Below are positions 11,691 to 24,859 of a DNA stretch of 64,000 bases, in pieces. Where the stretch lies: the NCBI GenBank assembly GCA_014529385.2, contig CM043969.1:68289676-68353675 (forward strand), written 5' to 3'. A model generated the notes under the pieces. That model did not search any database. It saw only the letters and a list, made by a program, of their open reading frames with translations, and was not told where the DNA came from. The position numbers and the translations under genes are program-made. Source of the DNA: Adiantum capillus-veneris (Eukaryota > Streptophyta > Polypodiopsida > Polypodiales > Pteridaceae). How positions within the stretch are numbered: position 1 is the stretch's first letter; every line of letters starts with the position of its first letter.

Positions 11691-12942
11691 TACTTGACAG
11701 CTTCCTTCTCCTTGAAGAAAAATGCTAAACAATGGCGGTCTACTCTTTTTTATTACAAGTTCAGGCTCCTAGAAAATGGCCTAAATTCAAACGACTTGTT
11801 GCATCTTAATGGTCGACTTCATCCTTTCAAGTAGATGTTCTCTCATATTAGAATCAATTAACTTTTGAAGAAGGAGAGACTCTTCAACACTATGATAAAA
11901 ATGTAATGTACCTAAGATTTTTTTCCCCGACAAATTTTGCATCCTCTCAAGACTATATTTTTGAATTTTAGGAGCATTATTAAGTGTATTAAGAGTTGAG
12001 GCTCTATTTAAACAAATGGTTTTGAATCGTATATAGATTTTATGTTTTAGAACTTAGGAAAATGGGAAGGCTTGGGGAGCCCCTACTTTTACGAAAGTAG
12101 AGGTTGGATATTTTCGTGGCCCTTGAATAATTGAGAGAAAAGCACTCTGAAAGGAGAGACTGAGGTGGACCCGCAACTAAAAGAAGAGAACAATTGAACT
12201 TGATTGCGCAAAAAGAAGATGCACGAGAGACACAAAGACGAAATTACCGACGTACAAGGCAAGGAGCCAAAAAGCATATGCCATAAATAATGCACTTAGA
12301 AAGCCAATATAAAGGGGTGTTGCTAACTCGACTTTTGTTTGTTTTGCGTAATTTCTATCTATTGAAATAGGATACTTAAATATGTACAATTAACCGCAAG
12401 GTTAGAACCTGTAGATCTACTGGAATTATTAGAAGCCATCAGAGACGGACAACTTTGATGTGTCATATGATGGTGACATTAAGCATCACGAGGGGGTTGA
12501 ACCGTTAGTTCGGTAGGAGAGACCGGGAAACAGATATTCCTGATGCGTCACGTGATAGGTGACAGGACCATCAGAAAGGAAATATTCCATTGGTCTGGCA
12601 GGAAATCCGAATTGAAAAAAGAAATACGCATAAAGACGAAAGCACAAGAATAAAGATGGGTTCTGAGAAGCTTTTTCTAAAATGCGAGATATTTTTAAGT
12701 GTTTTTCGAGAAAAGCAGATGCTTTTCCACAAAAAATCTATGTTTGCATTGCATTTGTGCCTGAGAACTGCTTTCGAGGATGCCTGGAATGTGACTGTAT
12801 AGCATTGAATTTCAGCTCAAATTCACATTTTTAAACAAGTGACTGGCCACCCACTTAATAAGTAGGCAGTCCACTTAAAATAAAACCGAGTCCTTAAAAA
12901 AAAAAAGGCAACGCTAGGTTTGTACGGATGAATTTAACACAG

Positions 12943-12945
<3 letters not shown>
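11691..12945. other. no gene recognised
   Basis: AT-rich sequence with only short chance open frames on both strands. No LTR boundary, domain or RNA gene is visible. Confidence 0.5.

Positions 12946-13036
<91 letters not shown>
12946..13036. repeat. (CT)45 microsatellite
   Basis: An uninterrupted CT dinucleotide run of about 91 bp, preceded by AACACAGCGTT and followed by AGCGAGCC. Confidence 0.95.
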
Positions 13037-13037
<1 letters not shown>

Positions 13038-13164
13038 GCGAGCCTTCCCCTATCTCTAGCGTTACCTCCCACCTCTATTCCGGTTGGAGCAATACAAGCG
13101 ACCTATCTCTCAGCTTCCCAGAATCACCAACACTAGTAGTAAAGAGCATTTTCACCGGAAATTT

Positions 13165-13380
13165 GCAAGTGATCTTGAGAGAAGCCAGTACACAAAGTTC
13201 GGTTTTCCGCACTCAAAGCAACAGGTACCAATTGTGAATTCACGATACAAGTTATTTCGTGTTTGTGCATCTGCAAGTGATCTCGAGAGAAGCCAGTACA
13301 CAAAGTTTGGTTTTCCTCACTCAGAGCAACAGGTACCAATTGTGAATTCACGATACAAGTTGTTTTGTGTTTGTGCTTTT
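13165..13380. repeat. two-copy 108-bp tandem duplication
   Basis: Two copies of exactly 108 bp (13165-13272 and 13273-13380), each beginning GCAAGTGATCTYGAGAGAAG. They differ at roughly ten positions. A partial third start (GCAAGTGCTCC) follows at 13381. Because 108 is divisible by three, a plus-strand frame from about 13084 to 13458 contains a 36-residue repeat, and the minus strand is open as well. I do not call a gene here: the region lies upstream of an LTR primer site and is probably LTR or leader sequence. Confidence 0.85.
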
Positions 13381-14276
13381 GCAAGTGCTCCATCACAAAG
13401 AAGGAGCAAGGAGGCTTCAGCCTATGCTCAGAGATTCTGGAAACGGAATCAAGAATGATCCAGTGTAGGCCTTCACGCTCTAGGTATAGACAGAAACTGA
13501 ACTTAGAGCTCGTCTCTCAGGAATTTCCCACACGGGAAGGAATTGACAGTCGAGTCCAACGATTTAAACCGGAGGGGTATCACAAATTGTTGACGTGTCA
13601 AGCCACTAAAGAATGGAGCCAACATGCATATTTCGGCCAAGGAACCTAAACCTTAAGAAGTAGTAGCAGCAGAAGAAGAAGAAGTAGAAGAAGTTCCCAC
13701 CACTTAGGGGACCCCGTCCGATGGGGCCCAAGCCAGGGGCATAATAATAAAATAAAGCCACAAAGAGAAAATTATTGCGCTATTGGAATGATGATGTGGC
13801 AGTTGTATGGCACCTCCAGACTTTGCGCTCACATGATGATGTGGCAGCAATACGGATTTTCGCATTTTGCACTAACAGCTGCTAACATGGCAGTGTACAG
13901 GAGCCCTTGTTTTGCACTGGTAGCTTTTGAGCAAGATGCTTTGGAACAAATTCTTTTGAGTTTATAGCTTTTCATGTAAACTGCTTTTGAGAGGCCAAGG
14001 GCCTTAAAATATGAGCCAAGGGCTCATTCTTTTGTATGCTTCTGCGTGAAGGTGTAGAGGATTGAGTACCGGCAATGTACTGAGTTGAAGCAATATAAAG
14101 AGATACTGAAAGGGACGCCAAGGTTTGGGGCCAGTGCTCTTTAGTGGTAGTAGTCTGCAAATCCCCGTCTTGTGTGTGGTGTACTCCTGCTCTCTTTTAC
14201 TTTAGTCGTTACTTGAAGTGCTTAAAGTTAGTCAGTCTATTCTTTTCATTGGCACATGGTGCCCATACCGTGACAA

Positions 14277-15000
14277 TGGTATCAGAGCTTTAGGCGTGTG
14301 CTTTTCTGAAAGCATACCGGTCCTACCAAAGAGCAGACAGAGCAAGGTGGCGCTTCCAAAGTTTACTGAAAGTTTTATTAAAGAATCTTTGCATCCTAAC
14401 CTCGAACTTATTATAACTTCGGACTTATTATCCACTCCCACCCTTACCCCATCGTGCATTGAGCGCGCTTTAATCTTCATCGCTCTGTCTTACAGGGCAT
14501 AAGCCATAAGGAATTCAAGATCACTTGCACGAGAAGGATCAAAAATCTTTCGAGCCACTGTTTTTCTCAGAGGCAATGCCATGAAGCGATGGAAGTCTAT
14601 GGCTACCAAGCCGCACACTCCAAGGACTTGGCAAGCTTTCAAGAAAAAAAATTGTCCGAAGTTACACGCCTTTAGACATCTTCGTTCGGAGTACAGCTTC
14701 TGGCAGAGTGGCGTATCCTAAAATTGCCACGGAAACCCTAGCAAATTACAAATTGAAATTTTTGGACATCTCTCACCATGTGTCTCTTCTCAAACCAATA
14801 ACCTTGGAGGTCCAGTGTGGTTGCTATGTCTTGGGACTACCATCACCGCTACAGGAACACTGCCTATTGAGGCTTGTTTAGACTATTCAAGAGCTTATGG
14901 ACCATGCTGCGGCCCACTACAACCTTATGGAAGAAAGCTAGCCCTGATTTTGGTCCAGATTTCAAGGTGGAAAGCCAGTCGTCTTTTCCAGCTCGACTAA
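14277..15000 (+). mobile_element. internally deleted LTR element: primer site, gag piece, integrase-tail piece
   Basis: A perfect plant primer-binding site TGGTATCAGAGC lies at 14277-14288, directly after an LTR end reading GTGACA. Downstream, about 14400-14480 encodes TPTLTPSCIERALIFIALS, related to a minus-strand peptide in the Z1 element at 25.8 kb. A gag-like piece (RGNAMKRWKSMATK, RTWQAFKKK) occurs at about 14565-14650. Soon after, YKLKFLDISHHVSLLKP at about 14745-14800 resembles the chromoviral integrase tail (HVSLLKP box). Protease, RT, RNase H and most of integrase are missing, so this is a deletion derivative. The right end abuts the large gypsy element. Confidence 0.55.
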
Positions 15001-15040
15001 TGAGGAGATAGCTTTTTACGTTTTGAACTTTTTCTTTTAG

Positions 15041-17818
15041 TTACGCACTCCATACATAAGATCTTACTTTATCACCAACATTGATATCTTTGTTTTTTAG
15101 ATGACGGTCAAACCATTTCTTCCTCCTATCTTTCTCCACAAGTGCATTTTGCACAGCTAATTGCCTCTCTTCATCTAGCCTTTCAAGGATATATAATCGC
15201 TCAACTAAGGGGTTACCATCCCAACCTTCTTGAGAAGCTACTCGAAGACTAGGAACGACAAAATCCCATGGCATAACCGCTTCTTGGCCATACACCATCT
15301 TGAATGGTGTGCAATTAATGGCAACTTTCTACGGAGTACGATAAGCCCTTAGAGCTGATCTAAGTTTTAAATCCCAATATGTGCGATGAGCTTCCACCGT
15401 TTTGGTTAAGATAGAGATTAAGGTCTTATTGGTAATTTCAGCTTGGCCATTTTCTTGTGGATAATAAGGTGTGGACTTATGGTGAGCTATCATAAAGTTG
15501 GTAGTGAGTTCTTTTATTACTCCATTTATAAAATGAGTACCATTGTCACTCGCAATCTCAAAGGGACAACCAAATCTTGTAATAATGTTCTCAAAGAGAA
15601 ACTTGGCAGTTGACCTTGCATTGGCCTTACGTGTCGCCCTCGCTTCCGCCTACTTTGTCACATAGTCAGTGGCAATGATAATATATTGAGATTGAGTGCT
15701 ACGAGTTGCTAGACTAATTGAGCCTACAAAGTACAAACCCCATTTTTCAAATGGTTGAGTCACTTTAACAGGGTGTAAGGGCATCCTATCCTTTCGTTGT
15801 GTGATCTTGTAACATTGGCATTCATCACATCCTTTTGCAAAAAGTGATGCATCCTTAAATAATGTTGGCCACCAATAACATGATTGCAACACCTTTCTAG
15901 CTATTAGCTCCCCTGAGAAATGTCCTCCGGCTATACCCATGTGGGCTTCTTGCAGTATGTATAAATACTCATCCTCACGGGCACAACGTCTAAGAATATC
16001 ATCCTTCCCTAGCTTGTAGAGAGTTCCTACAATGAGAGAGTAAGATTCACATTCTTTTAATAGTTTTCGAGCTATGTCTTTACGAAGCTCTTTGGGTGGA
16101 AAACCATTAACTAGGAAGTTCATAATCTTCTCACTCCATTTATGTATGGTTTCGACTAGGAATAGAGAAGTATCGGGCAACTCATCATCGACTCCAGTAG
16201 GGGCTTCACCATTGGGTATGCGAGACAAATGATCGGCCATGACATGTCTTTTACTAGGTCTCACCACAACGGTAAAATCAAACTCAAGGAGAATTAACAA
16301 CCATCGTGTAATTCTTCCCGTGGAACCAGGTTTATTTACTAGATACAACAAGGCTTGATGATCAACATAGAACACAAACTTGTTGGCCAGAAGGTAGTAA
16401 CAAAATTTCTTCACTGTATAAATCATACCTGAACCTTCTCGCTCTGTAGTGGTGTAGTTTCTCTCGGCATCATTCAATTGACGACTTGCAAAGCTAATAA
16501 GGTAGTCCAGTTTATGTTCTCTTGGTTGAGCTAGAACACACCCAATAGCAAAGGTCGATGCATCAATATGCACATGGAAAATTACATTCCAATCCGGCAC
16601 TCGTAGAATAGGAGCGCTAATCAAGGTCTTTTTCAATGACTCATAAGCATGGTCACACTCCGCAGTCCATTGGAACTCAATAAGAAGCTTGTACAAAGAA
16701 CGAGCTATCTCGGCAAAGTTTAAAATAAATCGTCGGTAATAACGAGCATGGCCCATGAACCTTTGAACTCCTTTATAGTTTGTAGGTGGTGGCAATTCAG
16801 CAATAGCTTTAATTTTTCTCTCCTCTGTGGAAATCCCATTTTTGGACACTATATGCCCTAAAATGACTCCATGTTTAACCCAAAATTGGCATTTGAAAGG
16901 GTTTAAGGAGATGCAATACAATCTACACTTCTCAAACACTTTTCGTAAGCATGATAGATATTCTTTCCGAGAGGAATAAACACAAAGGTCATCTAAGAAA
17001 GCTTCACAAAACTCCCTCAAATATTCTCTAAAAGCAGTGTTTATTAATCTTTGAAAAATAGCAGGGGCATTGGTTAAGCCAAAATCCATAACACGAAATG
17101 AGAACACTCCAAATTTGGTTATAAAGGCTGTTTTAGCTTGGTCCTCCAGCGCAATTCTGATTTGATTGTAGCCAGAGTACCCATCCAAAAAGCTATAAGC
17201 TTCCTTCCCTGCAACTCTTTCAAGCACATGTTCTGAATATGGCAAGGGGTAATGGTCCCTCCTAGTGGCGGCATTGACCTTCTTGAGATCCACACACACT
17301 CTGAGTTTCCCATTCTTTTTTGGCACAATCAGTATTGGAGACACCCATTCTGAGTGCTCAATAGGGTATATGAATTGGCATTCCACAAGCTTTTCAATCT
17401 CTTCTTGAACGATTTTTGCCTATTTAGGATTCATTGGGTAGGGTCGTTGCTGAACTGGTTTAGCCATGCTATTCATGGGGATTGTGTGTTGCACCACGGA
17501 AGGTGGAACACCTTTCATATCATGATATGTCCAGGAAAATATATCCTTGAATTTCTTGAGAAGTTCTTTAAGTACACACTCCTCAATCTCGGTCAGGTCT
17601 TGGGCAATGAAAACAAGTTTAGACTCTTCTCCTGGGTCTGCTAACTCTATTTCCTTAACTATCGTTGGAGCGTCATAGACTCCATTGCTCCCATCGATAG
17701 GTTTTCTTTGAGCCTTTGTATACACAACCTTACGTTCCAATGTGGTATAGGATTTGAAATGTTCAGGTATAGGGTGTAAGTCTTCGGAGTCCTGTTGTTC
17801 TGTGGACTGTGATTTCAC
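15041..17818 (-). pseudogene. gypsy pol: RT, RNase H, integrase, broken by stops
   Basis: One frame runs from 17818 to 15041 with stops at about 17417, 15647 and 15330. RT motifs include VSPILIVPKKNGKLRVCVD, FGLTNAPAIFQ and the catalytic AFLDDLCVYS. RNase H shows HIDASTFAIGCVL and YVDHQALLYL. The integrase has an HHCC zinc region (HMGIAGGH to CDECQC) and SDNG plus the QENGQAE glutamate. The first catalytic aspartate box reads WGLYFVG instead of WGLDFVG, so Asp is Tyr. The segment upstream of RT (DIFSWTYHDMKG, QHTIPMN) is the normal linker between protease and RT. The copy is dead by stops and by the lost integrase Asp. Confidence 0.88.
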
Positions 17819-17857
17819 TTCCGATTCCTTTCGTTGTTGAGCTAACTCTTGATTTTG

Positions 17858-19337
17858 TCATCTCCTTACAGTACGGCTCAACTTTGGCTTCTCTGTAGCC
17901 TCTAGTTGTGCGATGTCAATGGGTTGTGGACTACACCACATAACGCTTTGAAGGTATTCACCCCAGTTATCTACCAACTTTCGATGAGCATCACATGCCC
18001 CTATATAATTAAGCCATTCTGCGGTAAATTTATTTTTATTTATTCTAGCACACATATTTTCTTGATATCGTCGCCTCTTATATCTCTTACTCTTCTTGTT
18101 TAATTCTCTATTACGGCCGATCTCTAGTGAAGAGTCACTAGATGAATCACTACTTGTGTCTTCTACTCCCTTGGATAGATTGTCATCTAGGTTACCACTG
18201 AGCCCTGAATGGTTTGTCCCCACATTTGCACTAAGATTTAATTCAGATTCTTCATCCTCAGAGTCAATTTCAATTGATGATCCTGACCCCAAATCGTGTG
18301 GGCTATAGTCTTGTGAGGTGCTACTGGTTCCAATGCCAGTCAAACTTTCATCATAAGCTATATGCATTGCTTCTAGCATATTTAAGGGTACGAGTGGTGG
18401 CATTTCATCCCCCTCAGGTGTTACCCACATCGTCCCCCTATTCCCCCAAGTGTCTATGGTTGCTGCTAGGTGGACCCAATCCACATTGTCCAACTCAGTC
18501 ATCCCAGGTAGTACATCCATATAAGGAGAATATTCCCCAATATCAGTGTCCGCTTTACACGTGTAACAATACTGCAATGGGGCCAAGTGAACTGTTGTGT
18601 CATATCTATGATCAATTATAAACCTGTTTCCTAGTGGATGTGCTCGACTAGTAACAAGATCCACTCGAATGACAGAATCTTGAAACTACAAGTAGACATG
18701 GTTTTTAGACCAGTCATGCACCATTTTTTCTTCCCTTATGAAAGGACGTCCATAACAATGAAGTAATCCTTATTTTATGTCCAAAGACCTTGATCTTGAG
18801 ATGTTCTAGCATCCCAATAGGTTTAACAATAGACCCATTGGCCATCTTCACTACTATGGTTGTGGTCGCAAGGTGAGGTCTTCCCATAGTTTCCAAGCAA
18901 TTTTTAGTCACAATGCTAACCCCAGCACCACCATCAAGGATTCCCTTCATAGTTAATCCCTTAGTAGTGATTGGTATGGTCGCATTGGATTCATCACCCT
19001 CAAAGTATTGTCCCAACTTGTTAACAGGTATTTCTATAACAAGGTTCTCATCTAGGTTGGGTTGTGGATCTAAGTGTTCCTCCTCTGTTGGCATCTCCCC
19101 AGCTCCATCCATATGTGCAAGTTCTCCATTGAGGAAGGCTCGAAGAGCTGAGACTAGATCAGGGTCTTTATATAGTTTGGACATGATGGTGGTTCTAACT
19201 TCTGAAGACATGAAATCCATCAATTTGGCAATGTTTAATGGAACCTTTTGGCCTTGAGTCCCTTGACGTGGGGAAGATGGGATCTCCATTTCTTTGATAG
19301 GATCAAGTAGTCCCTCTATAAACATTCTTTCCATCAA
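17858..19337 (-). pseudogene. gypsy protease and Ser/acidic linker, frameshifted
   Basis: The upstream half (18714-19337) contains the retropepsin region: KGLTMKGILDGGAGVSIVTK, with DGG in place of DSG or DTG as in Tat/Athila-type elements, then IRITSLL. A frameshift between 18714 and 18664 moves into a 268-codon acidic and Ser-rich linker, DSSSDSSLEIG followed by basic KKSKRYKRRRYQ. A TGA at 17855-17857 separates this from pol in the same frame. Confidence 0.7.
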
Positions 19338-19376
19338 GAAGTGAGTACGCCAACTTTCCCATGACTTTAAGTCACT

Positions 19377-22300
19377 TTATTCTTGGATGACACTAGGTAT
19401 GGCTAAGGGTCTATGGACTTGGTGAGGTTGTTGTTGCATAGGGAACACAGTGTCTGTAATCTGGATCTGCCTAAGTTCTGGTTCTAGATCCCTTTGGGTA
19501 TATTCTACCAAACTCCTTAATTGCTTTACTCGCTCAATCTCCTCTGTAGGGTTTGGATAAGTTGCTATCTTCTTCTTGGATCCTGGACATTGTGGCTCAT
19601 GAAGATCTTCCTTGTTGGTTTCTATCTTGGTGTTCATTTTCATCTCCATGGTTTCTCCTGAATCATAATCCTCTTCAGCGTCATTCATAAATACGGGGTC
19701 GTCACCAGTCCCTATGTTGGTCTTTGAACTGGGGTCTGACTTTGCTGCTTTTTGCGATCTCTTTCTTCGCGTTTTCTTATTTTCATTAGATTGGGTAATT
19801 GATGCCATGTCTCTTTCCTCAAGAATGTATTTTTGTTTTTGGAGCATCGATCGTGTGAGTACGTTTACTGGTACCACAGGTGTACTTTGTGATGGCTCCT
19901 CGGTAACTTCAATCAAATTTAATGGCGTGATCTTCGGTGCATTTTGATTATTTGGACATTGGGCAATCAAATGATCTATGCCACATCGATTACACATGAG
20001 TATTGGCATTGTCGATGTGCTCGCTTGACTAGTTTGCATTAGTGTGGCGTTCTTTTGTAGCCTAATAGGACACTCGGCTACACGACGTGGACCTCCACAC
20101 TCATAGCATTCAAGAGGTGGTCTCTTAGTAGTGTAATTGATATTTTGGCCTCTTTCCACAAGAGCAGCTACTTGACATATAGGTTTGACTTGTCCCCAAT
20201 ATTCCTCCATGTAGTATTGTGGACTTTCTTCAAGCACATCTATCCCATACGCAATATTAGGATCTATATCTTCCTCACAGCCTTCCAAACAAGCAATAGA
20301 TGACTCACAACCCACTTGATTCACAGAAGTGATTCTCAGATGTGGTGGTTGCAGTCCTAGCACTGGAGGTCGTAAAGGTGTTGTTTGAACAACATTTTGG
20401 GCCCTAGGGACCATGTGTTATGATGTTTGTTCAAGAGGTGGGGCCGACATCAATGCAGGCACTCGAGCTGTGTCTACCCATGCTAAGGTTGGTCTATTGG
20501 CCATCGCGCGCTTAAATAATAAGAAATCTTTATCTTGATGACCATACCTCCCACAGGCATTGCAGTTCCCATTGAATTTTACTCTAAAAGTAGTGCATTC
20601 ACTGGTACTATGCGATCCATAGCATACTGAGCACCATTGTTGCTCCCTTCTTGGATACATATGATTGTTTTGTGGAGAACGATTGTCCCTAAGACTCTCT
20701 TGAATAGCCTTGGTGAGATTTACTAAAGTCATCTCAGATATCTTTGGCTCCTTAACAATAGGCTTTAGGGTCATTGGCTGAGCCCTGATGCTTGCGAGCT
20801 AATAGATTTAGGCTCAATAGACCCTCTTTCTCCTTCAATCATTAAATTATCCTCCAATTGGATCGCATTGGTGGTGACTGCTTCCCAAGTGGTGATACCT
20901 CTAATGACTAGGGCATTGTAGATATCCTCATATCGTAACCCCCTAATGAATCTATCAAGCAATTGGTTATTTTTGAAGCGCTCATTTGGATTACAATGAG
21001 AATTCAAATGCTTCAAGCGACTTATAAAGTCTCTCACCGTCTCTCCTTCCTCTCGTTGGGCTTTCTTGAGCTGAGAGGCTACACGCCAAAGCACTCCCTC
21101 TCGTATGTATTCTTTCAAGAACAGTCTCCTAAGAGTAGGGTAAATCGTTTTTTCTTCCACCCTTAGGGTTCTTTACCAATCCCTTGCCTTCTCACTTAAG
21201 GTTAGGCTTAAAGCATTACTCTTACGCACGTCATTTTTTTCTCCTAGAGAATCGCATATTTGTTCAAACACTTCGATATGCTTTCTCACATCCCCGTCTC
21301 CACTAAATTTTTGTGTGAGCTTGGCTATTTGTACTGCCTTACTTCTAGGCTCTCTATCAGGCATGTTATGCATATTCTCAGCAATAGATTGACCAATAGC
21401 TTGAGCAAATATTGCCAAGTCACCTAAGTGAGCAGGCACCGTGGGTGAAGGCGCTCCAGAGACTACATGTGGAGTAGGTATTGGCATTGGGCTTGGCGCA
21501 TAGGAAGCCCTTGGGTTCCACGTTGGGTACGATGTTGTGCCATGTGGTTGCCCAAAGTTCATATGTGTGGCCCTAGGCATAGCAGACATCGGATGTGACA
21601 TGCTAATGCTAGCTGGTATAGTCCCATGGAAATAAGAACTTGGGTGTTGTGGTTGTGGAGCATAGGTTGTTGAAACAATGGGAGGAGTAGGGACTACATG
21701 AGTACGAGGACCCATGGGTGTATATGATTGGTACACACTTGTAGGTACTATTGTCGCATTGAGCTACCATGTAGCGGTGCTTTACTAACAAATGAGGTCC
21801 ATGGTATGTTTCTTGGCATGCCCATCATTGGGGTAGGCATGGTAGCCGTGGTGTCATCAAGGGAAAGATGAGCTAGACTTGGAAAGGTGAAGCTATCACT
21901 TGTGGGCTCAGATTGCACTAAGACCTCTGGAGAAACAACATATGGAGGATCCATCGGACTTACCGAGGGAGTCTCCATTTGCGATAAGGTCGGTTGTTTA
22001 GCCTTTCCTGTATCCAAGAATCTCATGAGACCCGTTGAAGGCATGTTGATCCCCTTGTTCTGTCTCTCTAACTCAATGACCCTATGGATGACCTCACAAA
22101 CTCTTTGTTGTTGATCCTCCACACTAGTAGCGCCCATTGTGGATTGTAGGACATCTAACCAACCCTTGTGATAGGTGTGACCTGTGTATAGGTCGGTGAG
22201 AGTTTTCGTTGTAGTTTGTACTCCCATTTCTCATTTAAGAATGCTCCATCTAGGTGCTAGGGGTGTCCTTTGAGCTAGATGCAATGTTGCTTTCTAGGGG

Positions 22301-22909
22301 TTGGCCCTTAGCGGTTGCTAAGTCAGGAACACTCTATTGCTCTCTTATCAAGGATAGTGACATAGGGGCTTTTGATTTTAACTCTCTTCGTTGCTCCACC
22401 TTGCGTAAGCTCTCAATTTCCTTTTCCCTCGCTGCAAGGATATACCGCTCAACCTCTTGCACTTCAGCAAGGCTTCTACCATCGGGTAATATGACCTCGG
22501 AGGAAAATAACTCTGAAGAGTTAGGGGGTGCAGTGAATGAAGTATTCACATGCACATTCTCTAAGGGCATAGGGTCTACATTGGTCATGAATGGAGAATT
22601 TACTTCCCCACCCCCCTCATTTACATCATTAGCTCCTTGTTCGGAGCGAGTGACTCTACTAAAGGTTTCCGTCAAGCGGCCAAGCACGCTCGGCCCGGAC
22701 TGTGGGCCCATGGCATGCATGTCTTGGCTTGAGCTATTAGGATTAGGCATTGGGAAACCCTCCATGACGTCATAGTCAGAGGAAGAGTCACTAGCCGCTA
22801 TGTTCGGGTCTTGGTTTGTTCTACCTTGGATCCCTGCCGAGGGCCCGGAACCTAAGGTAGGTGGATATTGAGAGCTCGCGTAAGTTGAAATTCTCTCAAG
22901 TTGCTCCAT
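19377..22909 (-). pseudogene. gypsy gag polyprotein with four zinc knuckles, frameshifted
   Basis: Capsid-like gag sequence lies at 20771-21736 (KFSGDGDVRKHIEVFEQICD, ALSLTLSEKARDW, then RRLFLKEYIREG and ETVRDFISRLKHL). Nucleocapsid knuckles follow at 20418-20774 (CSVCYGSHSTSEC, and CNACGRYGHQDKDF whose last Cys is Phe) and at 19377-20414 (CYECGGPRRVAEC, CNRCGIDHLIAQC). The N-terminal part (21748-22909) is low-complexity, rich in Ser, Pro and Met. The frame shifts near 21740, 22280 and 20771, and stops occur at about 21170, 20415 and 19374. Gag packages the element RNA in active relatives. Confidence 0.8.
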
Positions 22910-24284
22910 CTCTATTACAAGACCAAAGTGCAGATGTATGTGCCTTTGGCACCCTACAAGCGTCGGCGAATCACCTCGAAGGTTAACCGCTTACTTTTTT
23001 AGGCGTCCGTTTTCACTCATTTTTTTAATGTTTTTTTAATATTTTTGAATGATCGATTTTTTGATTAAAGTGTGTGATAGCTCAAAACGAGCATATCACT
23101 CAGAGGGTCGCAGTGTGCTTTACAACACAACGTTCGGTCACTTGAAGCTCAGTTGGTCCTCAAAAAATCGATTTTTAGCTACGTGTGATGTTAAAATACG
23201 TAATTTTAAAAGGGCGACTAAGGCCTGAGCCTGAGCGTGAGCTTGGGCTTGGGTCTGAGAGATATTCTCGATCCCGATCCTACCTTTAAATATTTTTTTT
23301 TTAGTTTTTTTTTTAAAAGATAAAGTCGCCCCGGCCTGCACGAGAGCACATACACACACACACTCTACCTACCTACTTACAACTAATACACCTACTGTTA
23401 CACACTAACACACTTCATTAGCTCTCACAGATCTACTTCCTACTTACTGTACATTACATTACACGAAACTAACAACCTTAACACTAGTCCTGTAAAAAAT
23501 CAGCCACTTTTTGTGGCTTTTTGAGACTTTTGTATAAAATTTCTCAACACTATGTTAGTTATCTAAATAGAAAATGGTTTCAGGGAATTATGACCAACGC
23601 TCAATTAGAGTTGATAAAAAATGGTACATAGCTAAATGAAGGTTTAAAGGTGTCTTTCCATTGCCATCTTCTGCAACTAATTTGTGCGGATGGACAATTT
23701 TTTTTATTTTCTTTTGAAAATAAATCAAATCATTGTTAAGCAGGCCCAAACTTCTTTGAAAAAACCCTCAATAGGTATGTGATAGATGTACCAAGCTTTT
23801 TTAACCATATACAAAGACTGTCGACATTTTTTACCTCTCCAAGTTAAGTGTTGAAGTGCAGTTTTACATAAAATTTACTAAATTTAGAAAAGTTTTTTTT
23901 TTGAGCTTTTCATGTAAATTGTGTATTTAGAAACTTTTTTCATATCCTGCACCTATAATTAAGAAGTTTCATGAAATTTTGATGTCATATACAAAAGTTA
24001 TGTTTCATTTACTAGAATCCTGATGTGAGCCATTTTTGTGGCTTCAACCACTTTTGTGGCTCATTAAAAGTCTAATGTTAATACTAACACCTTACACAGA
24101 GAAAACACAGTAACCTTTCAAAACTTCATTAACAAAAAAATACATAGTAGCAACACAAAATCCTCCTTCTCAACACACACACCTTCCTTCCCTACCCTTC
24201 CTACAATTGAAATTGCACCACAAAAGAAGTACAGAGTGCCATTCAAGCTTAGTGTATGGCATTCCACGGCAGCAGTGCAAAAAA
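22910..24284. other. no gene; AT-rich, with short hairpin motifs
   Basis: Probably leader or LTR sequence of the large gypsy element, but no boundary could be fixed. AGCCAC-TTTTT-GTGGCT (about 23502-23518) is a perfect short hairpin. A related cluster of CCATTTTTGTGGCT and CCACTTTTGTGGCTC occurs near 24027-24062. Confidence 0.4.
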
Positions 24285-24524
24285 TGTGCGTGTATGTCGC
24301 ACATGTCAATGCAAGGAACTTGCCAATATGCGAGCCACAAATGGCTCCAAGCACACAACAAGCCTAAAGATGGCGATGGTGTGTCACTCACCGCTCTACG
24401 CTTGCTATCGTGGAGGATTCCTCGCCGCGAAGAAGAGGGAGACGCCACTACGCCGCGCTCAACCGCCTCGCCGCCATCGTGCCGCCGCAATGCTCGATCG
24501 CACACACTCTCTCTCTCTCTCACG

Positions 24525-24569
<45 letters not shown>

Positions 24570-24859
24570 GGAGATGATGAAGAAGAAGATGGAAATGGAG
24601 CAAGAGAACTCTTCAATTGCACAAATGAGAGAATGAGTGAATTTTAGGTTTAGTTGACTTTTATATGAGCTTGCCCCATTCACACTTGGGCGCCCATGCT
24701 TAGCCAACTAATCCCTTGAATGTTCCAATTAGAGTGCACCTCTCATCGGCGATCACTCTTACCCTTTTCCTATTGGACCGACAAGCCCAGTACCTGACTC
24801 TACCAAATAAATAATACAATGTCCGTCGTAGGTGATAGGAATGTGCATGAGGGTTAACA
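24285..24859 (-). repeat. probable solo LTR of family Y (reverse orientation)
   Basis: The reverse complement of the 10522-11127 LTR, starting TGTTAACCCTCATGCAC at 24859 on the minus strand and ending ACATACACGCACA at 24285. It carries an (AC)n run at about 24528-24568 where the other copy has TG and GA runs. Neither a primer site nor a polypurine tract flanks it. Flanks are AAAAA and AAACA, a possible target duplication with one mismatch. A high-confidence open frame across this LTR is only microsatellite translation. Confidence 0.65.

Larger units (their letters stand above)
15041..22909 (-). mobile_element. large decayed Ty3/gypsy retrotransposon
   Basis: The minus strand reads gag, zinc knuckles, protease, RT, RNase H and integrase in the usual Ty3/gypsy order over 7.9 kb. 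Protein motifs (DGGAGVSIV protease, long spacer between protease and RT, no chromodomain seen) fit the Tat/Athila branch better than chromoviruses; this is inference. The 3' end is cut at about 15041, where unrelated sequence begins. I could not identify its LTRs or primer-binding site. At least three frameshifts and several stops make it inactive. Confidence 0.85.

Noticed and set aside
11435-11728. Open frames rich in Arg-Glu or Ser-Leu over the (CT)n run
   Set aside because: Microsatellite artefact inside a Z-family LTR fragment.
24170-24647. Plus and minus open frames of about 150 codons around 24.2-24.6 kb
   Set aside because: They lie within the reversed family Y LTR and are driven by the (AC)n run.
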